18,234 bases of DNA. Source: Jimgerdemannia flammicorona. Its lineage: Eukaryota; Mucoromycota; Endogonomycetes; Endogonales; Endogonaceae. The stretch is taken from positions 1-18,234 of the forward strand of contig RBNI01002528.1 of assembly GCA_003990745.1 (NCBI GenBank), in the 5' to 3' direction. The notes beneath the pieces are model-generated. The model was not told the origin of the DNA. It ran no database searches and saw nothing but the letters and a program-made list of their open reading frames with translations. Made by a program: the position numbers and the translations under genes. Positions 1 through 8,943 of this stretch are shown here, piece by piece. Within the stretch, counting starts at the first letter, position 1. Every line of letters begins with the position of its first letter.

Positions 1-335
1 ACCTACACTGGCACTTGACGCCCAAGGTCGGCCGACACCCTACGTAGCCCGTGACACACCAGAGACGACACCTTGTTGACGACAGCAAAAGGAAGAAAGC
101 GCTGCACCAAAACGGATGCACTCCAGACACAGCTGAAGACACCAGAAACCGCGAAAAAGTGGAGAAGACACCGATCCGACACCGATAAAGGGGCAACTCA
201 CCACCATTGCCCTCCTCCCACCATGCCCATGCAGGCACAGCAAACCAACCCGAGGTAGAGGGGGTAATAATAGGGGAAAGGGGACTCGGAAGGTTGCCTA
301 CCAAACCTTGTGACCGGTAAGGTAGCAGAGAAAGG
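1..335. other. GC-rich unassigned segment
   Basis: This stretch is visibly richer in G+C than the rest of the window and keeps many CpG sites (for example ggtcggccgac near 27 and accgatccgacaccgat near 170), whereas the DNA after about 335 is almost pure A/T. Short open frames exist on both strands, but none looks like a known protein and none has a convincing start context. It could be the edge of a host gene or UTR, or a repeat that escaped decay. No function is assigned. Confidence 0.5.
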
Positions 336-1240
336 AGCGTGATAGTAATGATTTGATTATTACTAGATAATAAATTATCTATTATCAGCTCTAGACTCTT
401 TACAATATTGATATCCATGTATATTATTTTGCTAATATTTACAAAGTCTAAGATAATATTATACATTCTCTAATTACTATCAATCCAATGAACTATTATT
501 CTAAGAAAAGCCTTAATATTAATATCTGATATCTAATAATCAAGTATAAGTAACATCTTTAACTTGAGTCCTGCTAGTCTTGCTTTTACTTAAGTCTACA
601 ATAGTTTAAATAACTTATAAAATTATATCAGCTGATAGAAGAACCAAATCAGAGTATAATATATAAAGGAGATACTTGAAGCTAGAGTTTTTAATAGTGG
701 AAAATAGCTAATATCTAGTAATAATAAAGTTGGCAATTAATTGATAGAAATTCTTATTACTTAAAGTCTTGCTAGTATATTTCTATTTGTAATAATAAAA
801 TTTAATGAATTATTTTTCTAATAATCTTCTAAGTACTTCTTATTTTTCTTAGACTAGTAAAAATTCTCAGTATACTAGAGAGTAGTACTCTAAACAGATT
901 TAATTTATCCAGATGAGATTTAATTCAGATTCATTATATGATGAATTTGAATCAACTTAGATAGGTCTTGTGATCTGATTCAGATTGATCTAGATTGATC
1001 TAGATTATTCAAAATCTTTAATGATATTATCCTTTCTTTATTCTTTTTCTTTTTTTTCTTTTTTGTTTTTTCTACTATATTATGAATAAATAAATAGTAG
1101 CTTTTAATCATATATTGATCTACTCATTTTTTTATCTATTTAATAATCATTAAAAGAGAGAATATTTAAGATGAAAAAACACTCTCTACTGGTAATATTA
1201 AATTTTTTCTTATATGAGCAGTATACAAGCTACTCATTGA
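336..1240. other. AT-rich decayed DNA, no gene seen
   Basis: The sequence is dominated by TA, AT and stop codons in all six frames and I find no protein similarity. It includes a pyrimidine-rich tract (about 1030-1075) and a short tandem repeat near 982. It is best read as mutation-saturated repeat DNA whose origin is no longer recognisable. Confidence 0.55.
982..1006. repeat. short 10-bp tandem repeat
   Basis: The decamer agattgatct occurs twice in tandem, followed by a partial third copy. It lies inside AT-rich decayed DNA and no function is suggested. Confidence 0.6.
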
Positions 1241-1248
1241 GAGCCAAA

Positions 1249-1310
1249 ATAGTAATAGTAATAGTGATGGTAATAGCAATAGTGATAGTAATAGCAATGA
1301 TGAGAATAAG
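1249..1310 (+). repeat. degenerate trinucleotide repeat, Asn/Ser/Asp-rich if translated
   Basis: Units such as aat, agt, agc and gat alternate for about 60 bases. In one plus-strand frame they read as a run of Asn, Ser, Asp and Gly without a stop, followed by an acidic and lysine-rich stretch before a TAG. It may be a microsatellite, or a low-complexity protein segment from an upstream exon of the decayed gene that follows. I cannot tell which. Confidence 0.5.
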
Positions 1311-1481
1311 AAAGAATTCTAGTAATAACTTATAGTGACCCTTCAGATCTTAAAATATAAACCTTATAGCTATATATGTAGCAGTCTTTTTAGAGTAGCC
1401 AATAGTAGATATAGGTTGTTTTTTTACTAATATTTAAATCTCACAATACAATCAAATTCATTTTATGTTGTTCTCTTTTTC

Positions 1482-2827
1482 TTAAGATCTATAGCTCTAC
1501 AGTAAGATCTGCTGACTTTATTTGTAACATCTGATCAAGATAAAGAAAGGCTGAAAAATATTGTGAGGGATATCTTTAGTAGCTGAGTTATTGAGTCAAT
1601 ACATCATATAGTAGAGTTCTCAAAAGGATTAGAAGCAAGCCTCTATGAGCAATCTTGTGTAACTCATCTATGTATAACTCATTCTTATGCTCTTTTCTAA
1701 ATACTTACTTTTTATTTTATTTAATTTAATTTTTTTGTATTTTTCTCTAAAAATTTCTATATAATACTTACATATAATCTGTCTGCATACTTAACTCAGC
1801 CTACTACTCAGATCAAGACTCAGTTCTACTACAGAGGAGAATTCAAAGTTATCCAAGTTTAATTATATTTGATATCTGATCAAATAGAGAAGTTCAAGAG
1901 TAAGTTATTTAGTATGAGTAATATTAGTATTACTATTAAGGCTTAGAGGTCTATATTTAAATCAAAGTTAATTATTCTCAATCAAGAAGTCCATTGGTCT
2001 GCTAGAGTATTCAATAATGAAGAGAACTATATCATTATTAATGATTATAGAAAAGTGGTTGTGATAGTAATAAGAAATCTCTATAGTGATAAACTTTGTC
2101 ATTATATCAATGAGATTTATAAGAATTATACCAAATACTGGATGGTAGAAAAGAGAGAGGTATAAAAAGTGAAGAGAGAGAGTTTAGATAAGAATTGAGT
2201 ATACTATAATATTAGCAAAGGGTGAGTTTCCTAGAGTTTTTCTAAAATCCTCTATATTTATCTCTTTTTTTTTAAATTTTTTTTTTACTAATCTATTCTT
2301 GTTAAATTTTCAGAAATATATAAGATTCTGTATCCTTATTAGAACTTTAGAAGTACTGTTGAAGAACAAGTTATACATGAGTATGACACAGTCTGTATGG
2401 TAATAGTAGCTATAATCTGGAGTTCTTTAAGCAGATTGCTAGAGCAAACAATAGACTGGCTTAGTGGTGCTCTTGGTGCAGCTATATGTATACTCTTGGT
2501 ACAATTTAACATACTGTATGAGGTGAGGAGCTTGAATTTTTTTTGGTACAGTCTAAGGGTTTCTGTCCCCTATATATAAAAAGAAAGGATTGACTAGATA
2601 CTGTCTATTTTAATAGATTTTTAAGCTAGGGCTCTTAGGGCTTAATGAAGAGTAGATATCCTCTAGTACTATCTGGCAATATGAGATCCTGGACCAAGGG
2701 TTCACTCAATCATATACTTGCATTATATTGGAGTATATTAGGTACAATATTTCTCTACCAATATACATAGATAATAATATCACTCTGGTAATATTTTATA
2801 TTTCAGAAAGGAAGAAAGAATAGTAGT
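1482..2827 (+). pseudogene. decayed multi-exon gene, product unknown
   Basis: Four plus-strand blocks are far more open than the surrounding DNA: about 1482-1658, 1800-2221, 2314-2522 and 2617-2820. Each has only one to four in-frame stops. They are separated by plausible fungal introns: 1659-1799 (GTAACT to CAG, phase 0 on both sides), 2222-2313 (GTGAGT to CAG) and 2523-2616 (GTGAGG to TAG, phase 0 on both sides). At the middle intron the flanking frames disagree by one base, so one base has been lost or another site was used. Residues seen include LEASLYEQSC at the end of block 1, KYWMVEKREV in block 2 and TIDWLSGALGAA in block 3. I do not recognise the family and assign no function. No start codon or promoter can be fixed. 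Confidence 0.5.
2222..2313 (+). other. probable spliceosomal intron in the decayed gene
   Basis: The donor is GTGAGT, there is an ACTAAT branch-like sequence near 2287-2292 after a T-rich tract, and the acceptor is TTTTCAG. The length of 92 bases is typical of fungal introns. The reading frames on the two sides differ by one base, so this call rests on the signals and not on frame. Confidence 0.4.
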
Positions 2828-2830
2828 AGT

Positions 2831-3170
2831 ATCTGATACAATCTTATCTATAATTTTAGAGTCCTATTTGTGATCAATATAGTCATTTCATTCTAACTAC
2901 ATAATCTCTACAGCACTGTTACCTTTGAGAAGAGCTCAGATACTATAGTTATTATACTCACAATAGATAATAGGCTTATTAAGGCCTGAGACTAGTAAGT
3001 GGAGTAGTTTTGTAAAGATTAGATATTCTTTATAAAGGTTAGGCAGTCTTTTGTGAAGGTTAGACAGTCAGGTGTCTCTTTTTATAGTGCTAGTTTAGCT
3101 TTTTGCCAGACTCTACTAGCCTCTTAACTCTGCTTTGTATACTGCTAATACTATACTATAGTATAGAGCT
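2831..3170. other. AT-rich decayed DNA, no gene seen
   Basis: Stops occur in every frame and no similarity is visible. It separates the decayed gene from the tandem repeat. Confidence 0.5.
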
Positions 3171-3173
3171 AGA

Positions 3174-3440
3174 GTGTCCCTGGAGTCTAAATCTGTACTA
3201 GAATTCAACTACTTAAAGCTATTTCTCACAGTAGATCATTGGGCTACAAATTCTGCATACTCTTTCTAACTTAGACTTCTGCACTAACTGGTAGCTTAGA
3301 GTAATTCCTTACTGCTAATAGAGAGTTACAAATTTTACATACTCTCTCTGTCAACCACATTAACCTCTATCCTACTTGGACTGCTTAAGAGTAGCTCCTT
3401 ATAGCTGATAAGGAACCACAAACTCTGACATACTCTCTCT
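3174..3440. repeat. degenerate tandem repeat, about 82-90 bp unit
   Basis: A block of the form (c/t)(t/c)acaaa-tt-t-catactctctct recurs at about 3244, 3326 and 3416, each preceded by a related gcttaagagta-ctcctta segment. The spacings are 82 and 90 bases. A weaker fourth copy may begin near 3174. The repeat stops just before a T24 tract. Confidence 0.55.
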
Positions 3441-3468
3441 ATTTACTATCTTATATCTCAAGCTGAAC

Positions 3469-3492
3469 TTTTTTTTTTTTTTTTTTTTTTTT
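3469..3492. repeat. T24 homopolymer
   Basis: This is an uninterrupted run of 24 T. It may be a simple repeat, or the reverse complement of the poly(A) tail of a minus-strand retroposon. No body of such an element is recognisable. Confidence 0.9.
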
Positions 3493-3544
3493 AATATTAT
3501 ATAAAAAATAACTTATTTCTGACTTTTGTTTAATACTGCAGAAC

Positions 3545-4445
3545 TTACCCAATTTTAGCAGCCCATGCTCTACCAAGACTTTAGGTATATATAAGCCTAG
3601 ATTGTCTTAGTATTCAGTATATACCTCTTAGAGAAAATGAGATCTACTCCTTTAGAGAATATCTGCTCAACTGGAGCACTGATAGCAGGAATGGTCAGAT
3701 AGTCCTAAGCTATACTACATAGGCTAGGAAAGTCTGTTTGATGTATCTGTAGCCACATACTCTAGAGAGGTAGAATAGTAGTTAGAATAGTGGTTAAAAT
3801 TGGTCCAATCTTACTAATTATCTATAGGAAGACAACTCACCTTTTATCAGTTAAGCATCTCTGTGCCCTTTAGTAGGATTATGTAGTCACTGAATAAGTT
3901 CATATATTGATAGCAGTTCTTTTACTAATGGCTCTCTCTTCCTCTTTCTGCTGAAGTAAATATATAATAGAAGAGATCCTTCAGTATATTCATCTAGACT
4001 TTAGTCAGAATCTTGTAATAGTATATAGTTTTTCTGATATATATATTTCAATTATAACTTGCTTGGCTTTCTCAATGTAGTGCTGCTCCCAGCTCTGATC
4101 TTTATGGTATTATAGCTTTAAGTATAGATCTAATACTATTTTGAAAAAGAGGGTGAGTTTTGTAGAAATTTCTCATTTTTGAAAGAGGTAACTACTATAC
4201 CAATATACCTATACTGATTGAGTATATGGTGATATTTATTTTGGAGTAGTATTTTCTAAGCTTGCTCAGAGCAACCTCTATAGCATCTCTCTTATCTGAG
4301 CTAAACTAAAAATTATTACTATCCTCTAGCCTATCCTTGAGCTTGTCCTCTAATTGATCAATCAAAAGATTATATATTGGTATTATAGAGCTTATTGTTA
4401 GGGTAGTTTGTTTGACTATATTCTTCATATAATTGTTGAAACACT
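3545..4445 (-). pseudogene. hAT-family transposase fossil (C-terminal half)
   Basis: Read on the minus strand, the downstream part matches the hAT C-terminal dimerisation region: FPSLCSIA-stop-DYLTIPAIS, then APVEQIFSKG, and a final LKSW. In hAT transposases this region normally reads like F/YP-L---ARDYL-IPA-SAP-ER-FS. Upstream, near 4250-4400, is the usual preceding segment: IPIYNLLIDQLEDKL, then ALSKLRKYYSK followed by a decayed YxIATxLDPR-like stretch. Stops and frame changes are frequent. An intron with GTGAGT donor and CTAAC branch (3840 to 3762) lies between the two parts. The N-terminal zinc finger, terminal inverted repeats and 8-bp target duplication were not found. The family call is fairly secure and the copy is certainly inactive. 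Confidence 0.75.
3762..3840 (-). other. probable intron in the hAT fossil
   Basis: On the minus strand it begins GTGAGT after AAAAG, contains TTCTAACTA (a CTAAC branch site) about 20 bases before the end, and finishes CTCTCTAG. It is 79 bases long. It sits between the LDPR-like part and the dimerisation domain. Confidence 0.5.
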
Positions 4446-4474
4446 GGCAGTTAAGAATAGTAAATTGTTAAGAC

Positions 4475-5435
4475 TGGCAGATAATAGAAAGTATTTAATA
4501 AGCTCAAGATCAGACTAACTCTCTCAGAAGACTGGACTGATCTCAGAAATTCATCCTGTAGACAAATATAAGTATATAAGAACTAAGAGTAGTTCTGGTT
4601 TAGAAGAAAGATAAAGTAGAGTATATTATTATATATATCTCAGCCAAGGAATCTAAGGAGCTAAAAAAGAATATAAATTATATAAGTTAGAGTATCTCAT
4701 AGTTATCTGAGCTATAAAAAAGTTCTACTTCTATCTTGCCAGAAGATACTTCATCATTCAGATAGACTATTCAGCTCTCACTTGACTACTGACTACTGAG
4801 CAACCTAAAGAAATCTATGTTAGATAGATTAAGAAGTTGTAAGCCTATAATATAACTATTATGTACTACTCTAAAAAAACTAATACTAATATAAATACCC
4901 TCTTACAGATACTCCAAAGAACTCTCAACTAGTAAATCAACTATGAATAAAAAGCTTTACTATAGAATCATTACCTATCTGAGACAGAAAAAGATACCCC
5001 AATAATAGACATAAATAATTATCAATAGAATGTGGAAATAATTTGAAACTGATAGAGAAATATTAAAGAAAAGAAAGCTACTAGTTATGTATATCTGAAT
5101 ATAAGAAAGAGTAAGCAATGAAATAAGTATATAAACTTAGCTATCTAAGAGAAACAAATATATATAATAAAGTAAAAAGAATAATATGGTGGCTAGAAAT
5201 GAAGAAAGATATCAGATAATTTGTTAAAATCTGTAATAAATACCAGAAATAGAAACAAGATCAATAAAATCAGACTCTAGGATCAATATATATAGAACTA
5301 GTACTCTTTGTATATATTATAATAGATATAATTGGCTCTCTACTCTTGATCTTGACTGGTAACTGATATATCATTATTATTATAGATCTTTTCATGAAAT
5401 AGATAGAAGTAGGACCCCTTAAGAAGTTAATATAT
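4475..5435 (+). pseudogene. old Ty3/gypsy pol fossil: end of RT, RNase H, start of integrase
   Basis: The plus strand shows, in order: AFNKLK-like RT/RNase H connection (about 4490); KFILQ-TDAS site read as KFIL-stop-TNIS (about 4547-4573), so the first RNase H aspartate is now Asn; VVLVQKKD and YLSQGI-like core; LEYL-VI-AIKKF; then SALT-stop-LLTTEQPKE (about 4770-4810) and a zinc-finger and catalytic-core start of integrase: WWLEMKKDI (5187), CNKYQK, then IIIDIIG near 5319-5336 and IIDLFMK. Stops replace Trp and Gln as well as Arg. Sequence and motif details differ from elements A and B, so this is another, older Ty3/gypsy family. The fossil ends exactly where element B's LTR begins, and the rest of its integrase should lie beyond B's far end. 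Confidence 0.8.
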
Positions 5436-5932
5436 TGTAAGAGGGTTACTTTTTAGGGTAACCATTATATAGTTCTGGAAGGGTTTTCTGGAAGTTCTGG
5501 ATATTCTGGAAGACCGTTTTCTTATGGTCAAGATTAATTTCATATGGAGTATGTTCTCTACACTTATTGATTTTAAGATTGGGTTGACATCTCAACCAAA
5601 GTCCTTTTTTGGACTAGTTCTGGATGTTCAGGATTTTTCGTATTTCAGAAAGTTCAAGAAACTAAGACTAGCTTAGTTGAATTGGCATATTGCTGCAGAT
5701 AATACCCAATTAGGAAATTTCGTGATGGGGTTAGGAGTGGGACCTAATGGGGAGCAGATTTACTTAAGAGTGATTTGTGGGTTATTATATAGGTTTATTC
5801 ACTATTTATGATATTACTATACTAGGAGTAGTTGTGTGAAGGGATATTGTGGGGAAGTGCTCAGGAGTTGTGTTCAGATTGTTCAAGTCTTCAAGTCTTC
5901 AAGTCTGAGATTCTGAGATCTGTGGGAGGAGA

Positions 5933-5940
5933 TATTTATA
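5933..5940 (-). promoter_or_regulatory. TATA box of element B LTR
   Basis: TATAAATA on the minus strand in the context CACTAGTATAAAT, which is conserved in A's LTRs (7404 and 12297). It lies just upstream of the inferred R region. A second TATAAATA is at 6119-6126. Confidence 0.6.
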
Positions 5941-6228
5941 CTAGTGAGGGGCTATCTGGACTATGCTAGATATGGATGTAGCACTTAGTGCTTTGCTGAG
6001 TCAGAATGCAGTCACATAGTATAAGAGTGATCTGATATGTCAAGAGATTGTCTGACTGCTGAGTCAGTTCACAGTTACATCATATAAGGCTAATCTAACT
6101 ATACTATGACTGCTAAACTATTTATAGGTTTAGATGCTGTCTGGGTAGTCTTTGATGACATCACCATCAATTACATCATCTCTGATGAAGTAGTTGTCTA
6201 GGAAGAGTAGTTTGCAGATTACTTCTCC

Positions 6229-6407
6229 TTATTCACTGAGGTAATAATATATTGGGACTTCATCACCATCCCACAGGATTGCATCATTTGTCTCATATGC
6301 TGGATAAGGTGTTGGTGGGCAAAGGAGTGGTACATCATCTTCACTTTCATCAGATTTGCTGTCTGCATACCTTCTATAGGTTATAGCACTATGAGTCACA
6401 GGGTTGT
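6229..6407 (-). pseudogene. LTR-encoded reading frame of element B, C-terminal segment
   Basis: This is the second part of the frame described at 12802-13678. With element A and one target copy removed, the reading frame continues without a shift for about 59 more codons to TAA at 6229. The segment is acidic and proline-containing (SDESEDD, then PPTPYPAY). No known domain is recognised. An apparent start at 6435 is an artefact, because those bases belong to the inserted element. Confidence 0.6.
6403..6407. repeat. target-site duplication of element A, left copy (GTTGT)
   Basis: GTTGT immediately precedes the TGTAAG start of the 5' LTR and is repeated directly after the 3' LTR at 12797-12801. 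Five bases is the usual duplication length for Ty3/gypsy integrases. Confidence 0.95.
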
Positions 6408-6592
6408 TGTAAGCGCATAACCTCCAAGCCACCAAAATTGTATGGCATCCTCAGAACTAATTTGGAAACCACATGTGAGACTACAAAACAAGAGATCATC
6501 TGGTTATATGAAATATGCCAGTAAGCACAAGAACCCACCACCAAGATACAAGAAAACTAGAAGAAGTACTATAACTATAAGACTAACTCTGA

Positions 6593-7117
6593 ACCACTAT
6601 AACTAGTTTGGTGTACTGTACTATTACAAAAGAAAACTGAAAGTACCAAACTCAAATTGAGACAAGAAGAACCCTATCTCATCTACTAAAAGATTTACGA
6701 ACTGCACTTATCAACTCAAGACCAAGATATACTGTGACTATACAAGATCTCATTATTTAGTGGAAGCAAAACACATTTGAACAACTCCATTCGCTCTATC
6801 TGTGTCACCTCCATTGGAGAGTGATGGATGCTTCATCTGAACTCAAGAAAGCCGACAACATTGAAACCAATCTCAAGCTATCTATGTGACAGATATTACT
6901 ACTAGAAATTGCCTCGGATTACAGAAAATATCATTTCTAAGAGGTTCGAACCCCCAGCCATGACATTGGGAGCCCTCACCCTAGATGAGAATGACCAGTC
7001 CTCGCAAATGTACCAGCAGACCAAAAAAAAAGAGAACCAAGACCTGTTATCCTTGTATAACCACTGCCACCAAGGACAGCCTTAATCTTGCAAGAGATAG
7101 AAGTGATGACATCTTGA
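6593..7117 (+). pseudogene. decayed open frame in U3 of the 5' LTR (copy of 11486-12010)
   Basis: Same frame as the 3' LTR copy. Here one stop of the other copy is still CGA (gtt-cga-acc near 6944), and one CGA of the other copy is TAA (near 6937), so arginine codons alternate with stops between the two copies. Coding status is uncertain; see the entry for the 3' copy. Confidence 0.3.
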
Positions 7118-7277
7118 AACTGATGATATCAGAAGTCAGAAAACTGCTCAGACTTTGCCAGTAATGATATCATCAATAGTGATGTCATCAAAAGACTATC
7201 CAGACAGCGCCTAAATCTATAAATAGCTTAGCAGTTATAGTATAGTTAGATTAGCCTTGTACAACATGACTGTGAAC

Positions 7278-7349
7278 TGACTCAGCAGTCAGACGATCTC
7301 TTGACATATCAGATCACACTTGTACTACATGACTGCATTCCGACTCAGC
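7278..7349 (+). promoter_or_regulatory. bZIP-like TGACTCA motifs in the LTR
   Basis: TGACTCAGC at 7278-7286 lies in a dyad (ctgact-cagc-agtcag), and CGACTCAGC follows at 7341-7349. In the 3' LTR both are TGACTCA (12171 and 12234). TGACTCA is the core bound by Gcn4/AP-1 type factors. The position upstream of the TATA box suits an enhancer, but the regulatory role is inferred. Confidence 0.4.
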
Positions 7350-7403
7350 AAAGCACTTAGTGCTACATCCATATCTAGCATAGTCTAGATAGCCCCTCAC
7401 TAG

Positions 7404-7411
7404 TATAAATA
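7404..7411 (+). promoter_or_regulatory. TATA box of element A 5' LTR
   Basis: TATAAATA in CACTAGTATAAATACCCCC, identical in both LTRs of A and nearly so in B. Transcription would be expected to begin some 30 or more bases downstream, near the CAGACCTCAG sequence, marking the start of R. Confidence 0.6.
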
Positions 7412-7538
7412 CCCCCTCCCCCAGACCTCAGAATCTCAGACTTGAACAGACCTGAACAATCTGAACACAACTCCTGAGCACTTCCCCACAATATCCCTTC
7501 ACACAAATACTCCTAGTATAGCAATATCATGAATAGCA

Positions 7539-7544
7539 AATAAA
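7539..7544 (+). terminator. AATAAA polyadenylation signal in LTR (R/U5)
   Basis: AATAAA within GCAAATAAACC, about 130 bases after the TATA box and conserved in the 3' LTR at 12432-12437, where it would act on the element's transcript. Confidence 0.45.
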
Positions 7545-7826
7545 CCTATTTAATAACCCACAAACCCCTCTTAAGTAAATCTGCTCCCCGTTAGGTCTTA
7601 CTCCTAACCCCATTACAAAATTTCCTAATTGAGTATTGTCTGCAGCGATATGCCAATTCAACTAAGCTGGTCTTAGTTTCTTGAACTTTCTGAAATATGG
7701 AAAATTCTGAATATCCAGAACTAGTCCAAAAAAGGACTTTGGTTGAGATGTCAACCTGATCTTGAAATCAATAAGCGTAGAGGACGTACTCCATACAAAA
7801 TTGATCTTGACCATAAGAAAACAGTC

Positions 7827-7866
7827 TTCCAGAATATCCAGAACTTCCAGAAAATCCTTCCAGAAC
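7827..7866 (+). promoter_or_regulatory. TTC/GAA array resembling a heat-shock element
   Basis: Four TTCCAGAA-type units occur in 40 bases of U5 (ttccagaa, tatccagaa, cttccagaa, cttccagaa). Inverted nTTCn and nGAAn blocks are what heat-shock factors bind. The array persists in all three LTRs despite heavy decay nearby. It could alternatively be conserved because it is part of an open frame. Confidence 0.35.
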
Positions 7867-7903
7867 TACGTAACAGTTACCCTAAAAAAGCAACCCTCTT
7901 ACA

Positions 7904-8943
7904 ACTTGGTAGCAGCAGTTTACAATCCAATTCCACTTCAAGATGCTTCCTCACCCTACTACAAACCCTTCTGTGAATTCCTACAAGTTGGTATAAAGCC
8001 CAACCTCTGATCTGGAATTTATCGTGAACTATCTGACAATCTGGAGAGAATTGAACCTGACGTACAAGGACAATTTGACCTCCACACCTGCAACAAGTGG
8101 GATAAACTTCATTTAAAGAAAGAAGTACTACAATTAAATCAGCAAATAGGTGAAACTCTATTCACCAAACTCCTTGTACTACACCCAGCAAGTCAAGATG
8201 AAAAAGGTCTTATAGAAGCCTTCTTTACTCTTCTCAACAAGAGTTTTGTCAGCTCCACAAATCTGAGTGACCTAGAACAATCAGCAGCAGTCTTTCTAGC
8301 CTTAGTTCCTTATAAAGCCCAAGCCTCTGTAGCCAAGTGGCTCAACTCTACTGACTTTCACCAAACCAGGACCAAGACCGCATTATACTACCGATTCCAG
8401 AACAGCAAGGCCTGCCATATTCTTAAGGAAGAAGCAAGAGAAACTCTTCATCAACTACCTGATCCCAAACCTGAAACAGGCCCTACTACAGCCCTACCTG
8501 AATCTGAAACCAATACCGAACCAGAACTTGACTTTGAATTAAGTCCATCTGAAATCAGATATATAACTGATTCTGTCTACTTTGACGCTGAACAAACCCA
8601 AGTACACAGAGACCAAACCCAAGAGGAGAAGGAGTATCTCAGTGAATTTGATCCCGGATACACTACCGAAGGAGACATACATATCTCCATCAGGACAGAA
8701 TACACCTACACAGCAACAGACAGCCATCTATCAAGCCCTTACTCCAGACCCACAACTATTACTCCAGCAACTTACACAGACTCAAAGAACCCCATCACAC
8801 TCTGTACCAGTACCTCAAGTAGTACCAGTAACACCACTACCAGTAGTTCAACCACCTCTAGTAAACAACATGGCAAACCAACAGATTCTAGACCTCATAG
8901 CCCAGGTAGCCATAATGGCAGCAACCATTACTGCCTTAGCTGA
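7904..8943 (+). pseudogene. N-terminal Gag-region frame of element A
   Basis: A plus-strand frame stays open from inside the LTR to TGA at 8941, broken only by one TGA at 8008. No in-frame ATG is present. The protein-like content is moderately charged and helical in appearance (for example IYRELSDNLERIEPD, LHLKKEVLQLNQQIGE) and turns Ser/Thr-rich towards the end. It precedes and overlaps, by about 360 bases in another frame, the capsid frame starting near 8582. This may be the N-terminal part of Gag displaced by an indel, a separate first ORF, or the first half of a programmed +1 shift. Element B does not reach this region, so the window cannot decide. No known domain is recognised. Confidence 0.5.
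7907..7918 (+). other. putative primer-binding site of element A
   Basis: TGGTAGCAGCAG starts three bases after the LTR end. A PBS normally starts TGG, complementary to the CCA end of a tRNA. I cannot say which tRNA would match, so this is a positional call. Confidence 0.4.

Larger units (their letters stand above)
5436..6407 (-). repeat. element B 3' LTR, distal part (end of U3, R, U5)
   Basis: On the minus strand this ends ...CTCTTACA at 5436, matching the end of element A's LTRs. 5436 to about 6160 aligns with the inverse of 7903 to about 7165, while about 6160-6407 is specific to B. It holds two TATAAATA boxes (5933-5940 and 6119-6126 as complements), two GCTGAGTCA motifs and the C-terminal part of the LTR reading frame. 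It joins 12802-13909 across the A insertion. Confidence 0.9.
6408..7903 (+). repeat. element A 5' LTR
   Basis: 1496 bp, starting TGTAAGCGCA and ending CCCTCTTACA. It aligns without gaps to 11301-12796 at a constant offset of 4893, with about 90 differences that are all transitions. U3 includes decayed open frames (see 11486-12010), bZIP-like motifs at 7278 and 7341, a conserved interrupted palindrome AGCACTTAGTGCT (7352-7364) and TATAAATA at 7218 and 7404. R/U5 has AATAAA at 7539 and an array of TTC/GAA motifs at 7827-7866. Confidence 0.95.

Noticed and set aside
73..258. Small plus-strand frame in the GC-rich segment
   Set aside because: Low-complexity, Lys/Thr/Pro-rich translation with no family resemblance; an overlapping opposite-strand frame is equally open. 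Not called as a gene.
1482..2827. Decayed gene as a TFIIS-like or hAT protein
   Set aside because: A few residues (LEASLYEQSC) recall such domains, but the following sequence does not fit, so no family is assigned.
6408..6435. Start of the minus-strand frame at 6435-6229
   Set aside because: Bases 6408-6435 belong to the inserted element A. The true upstream part of the frame is at 12802 and beyond.
8539..8727. Minus-strand open frames opposite Gag (also 8848-9045, 9313-9720, 10792-11163)
   Set aside because: They are shadows of the plus-strand Gag, dUTPase and protease frame and show no protein features of their own.
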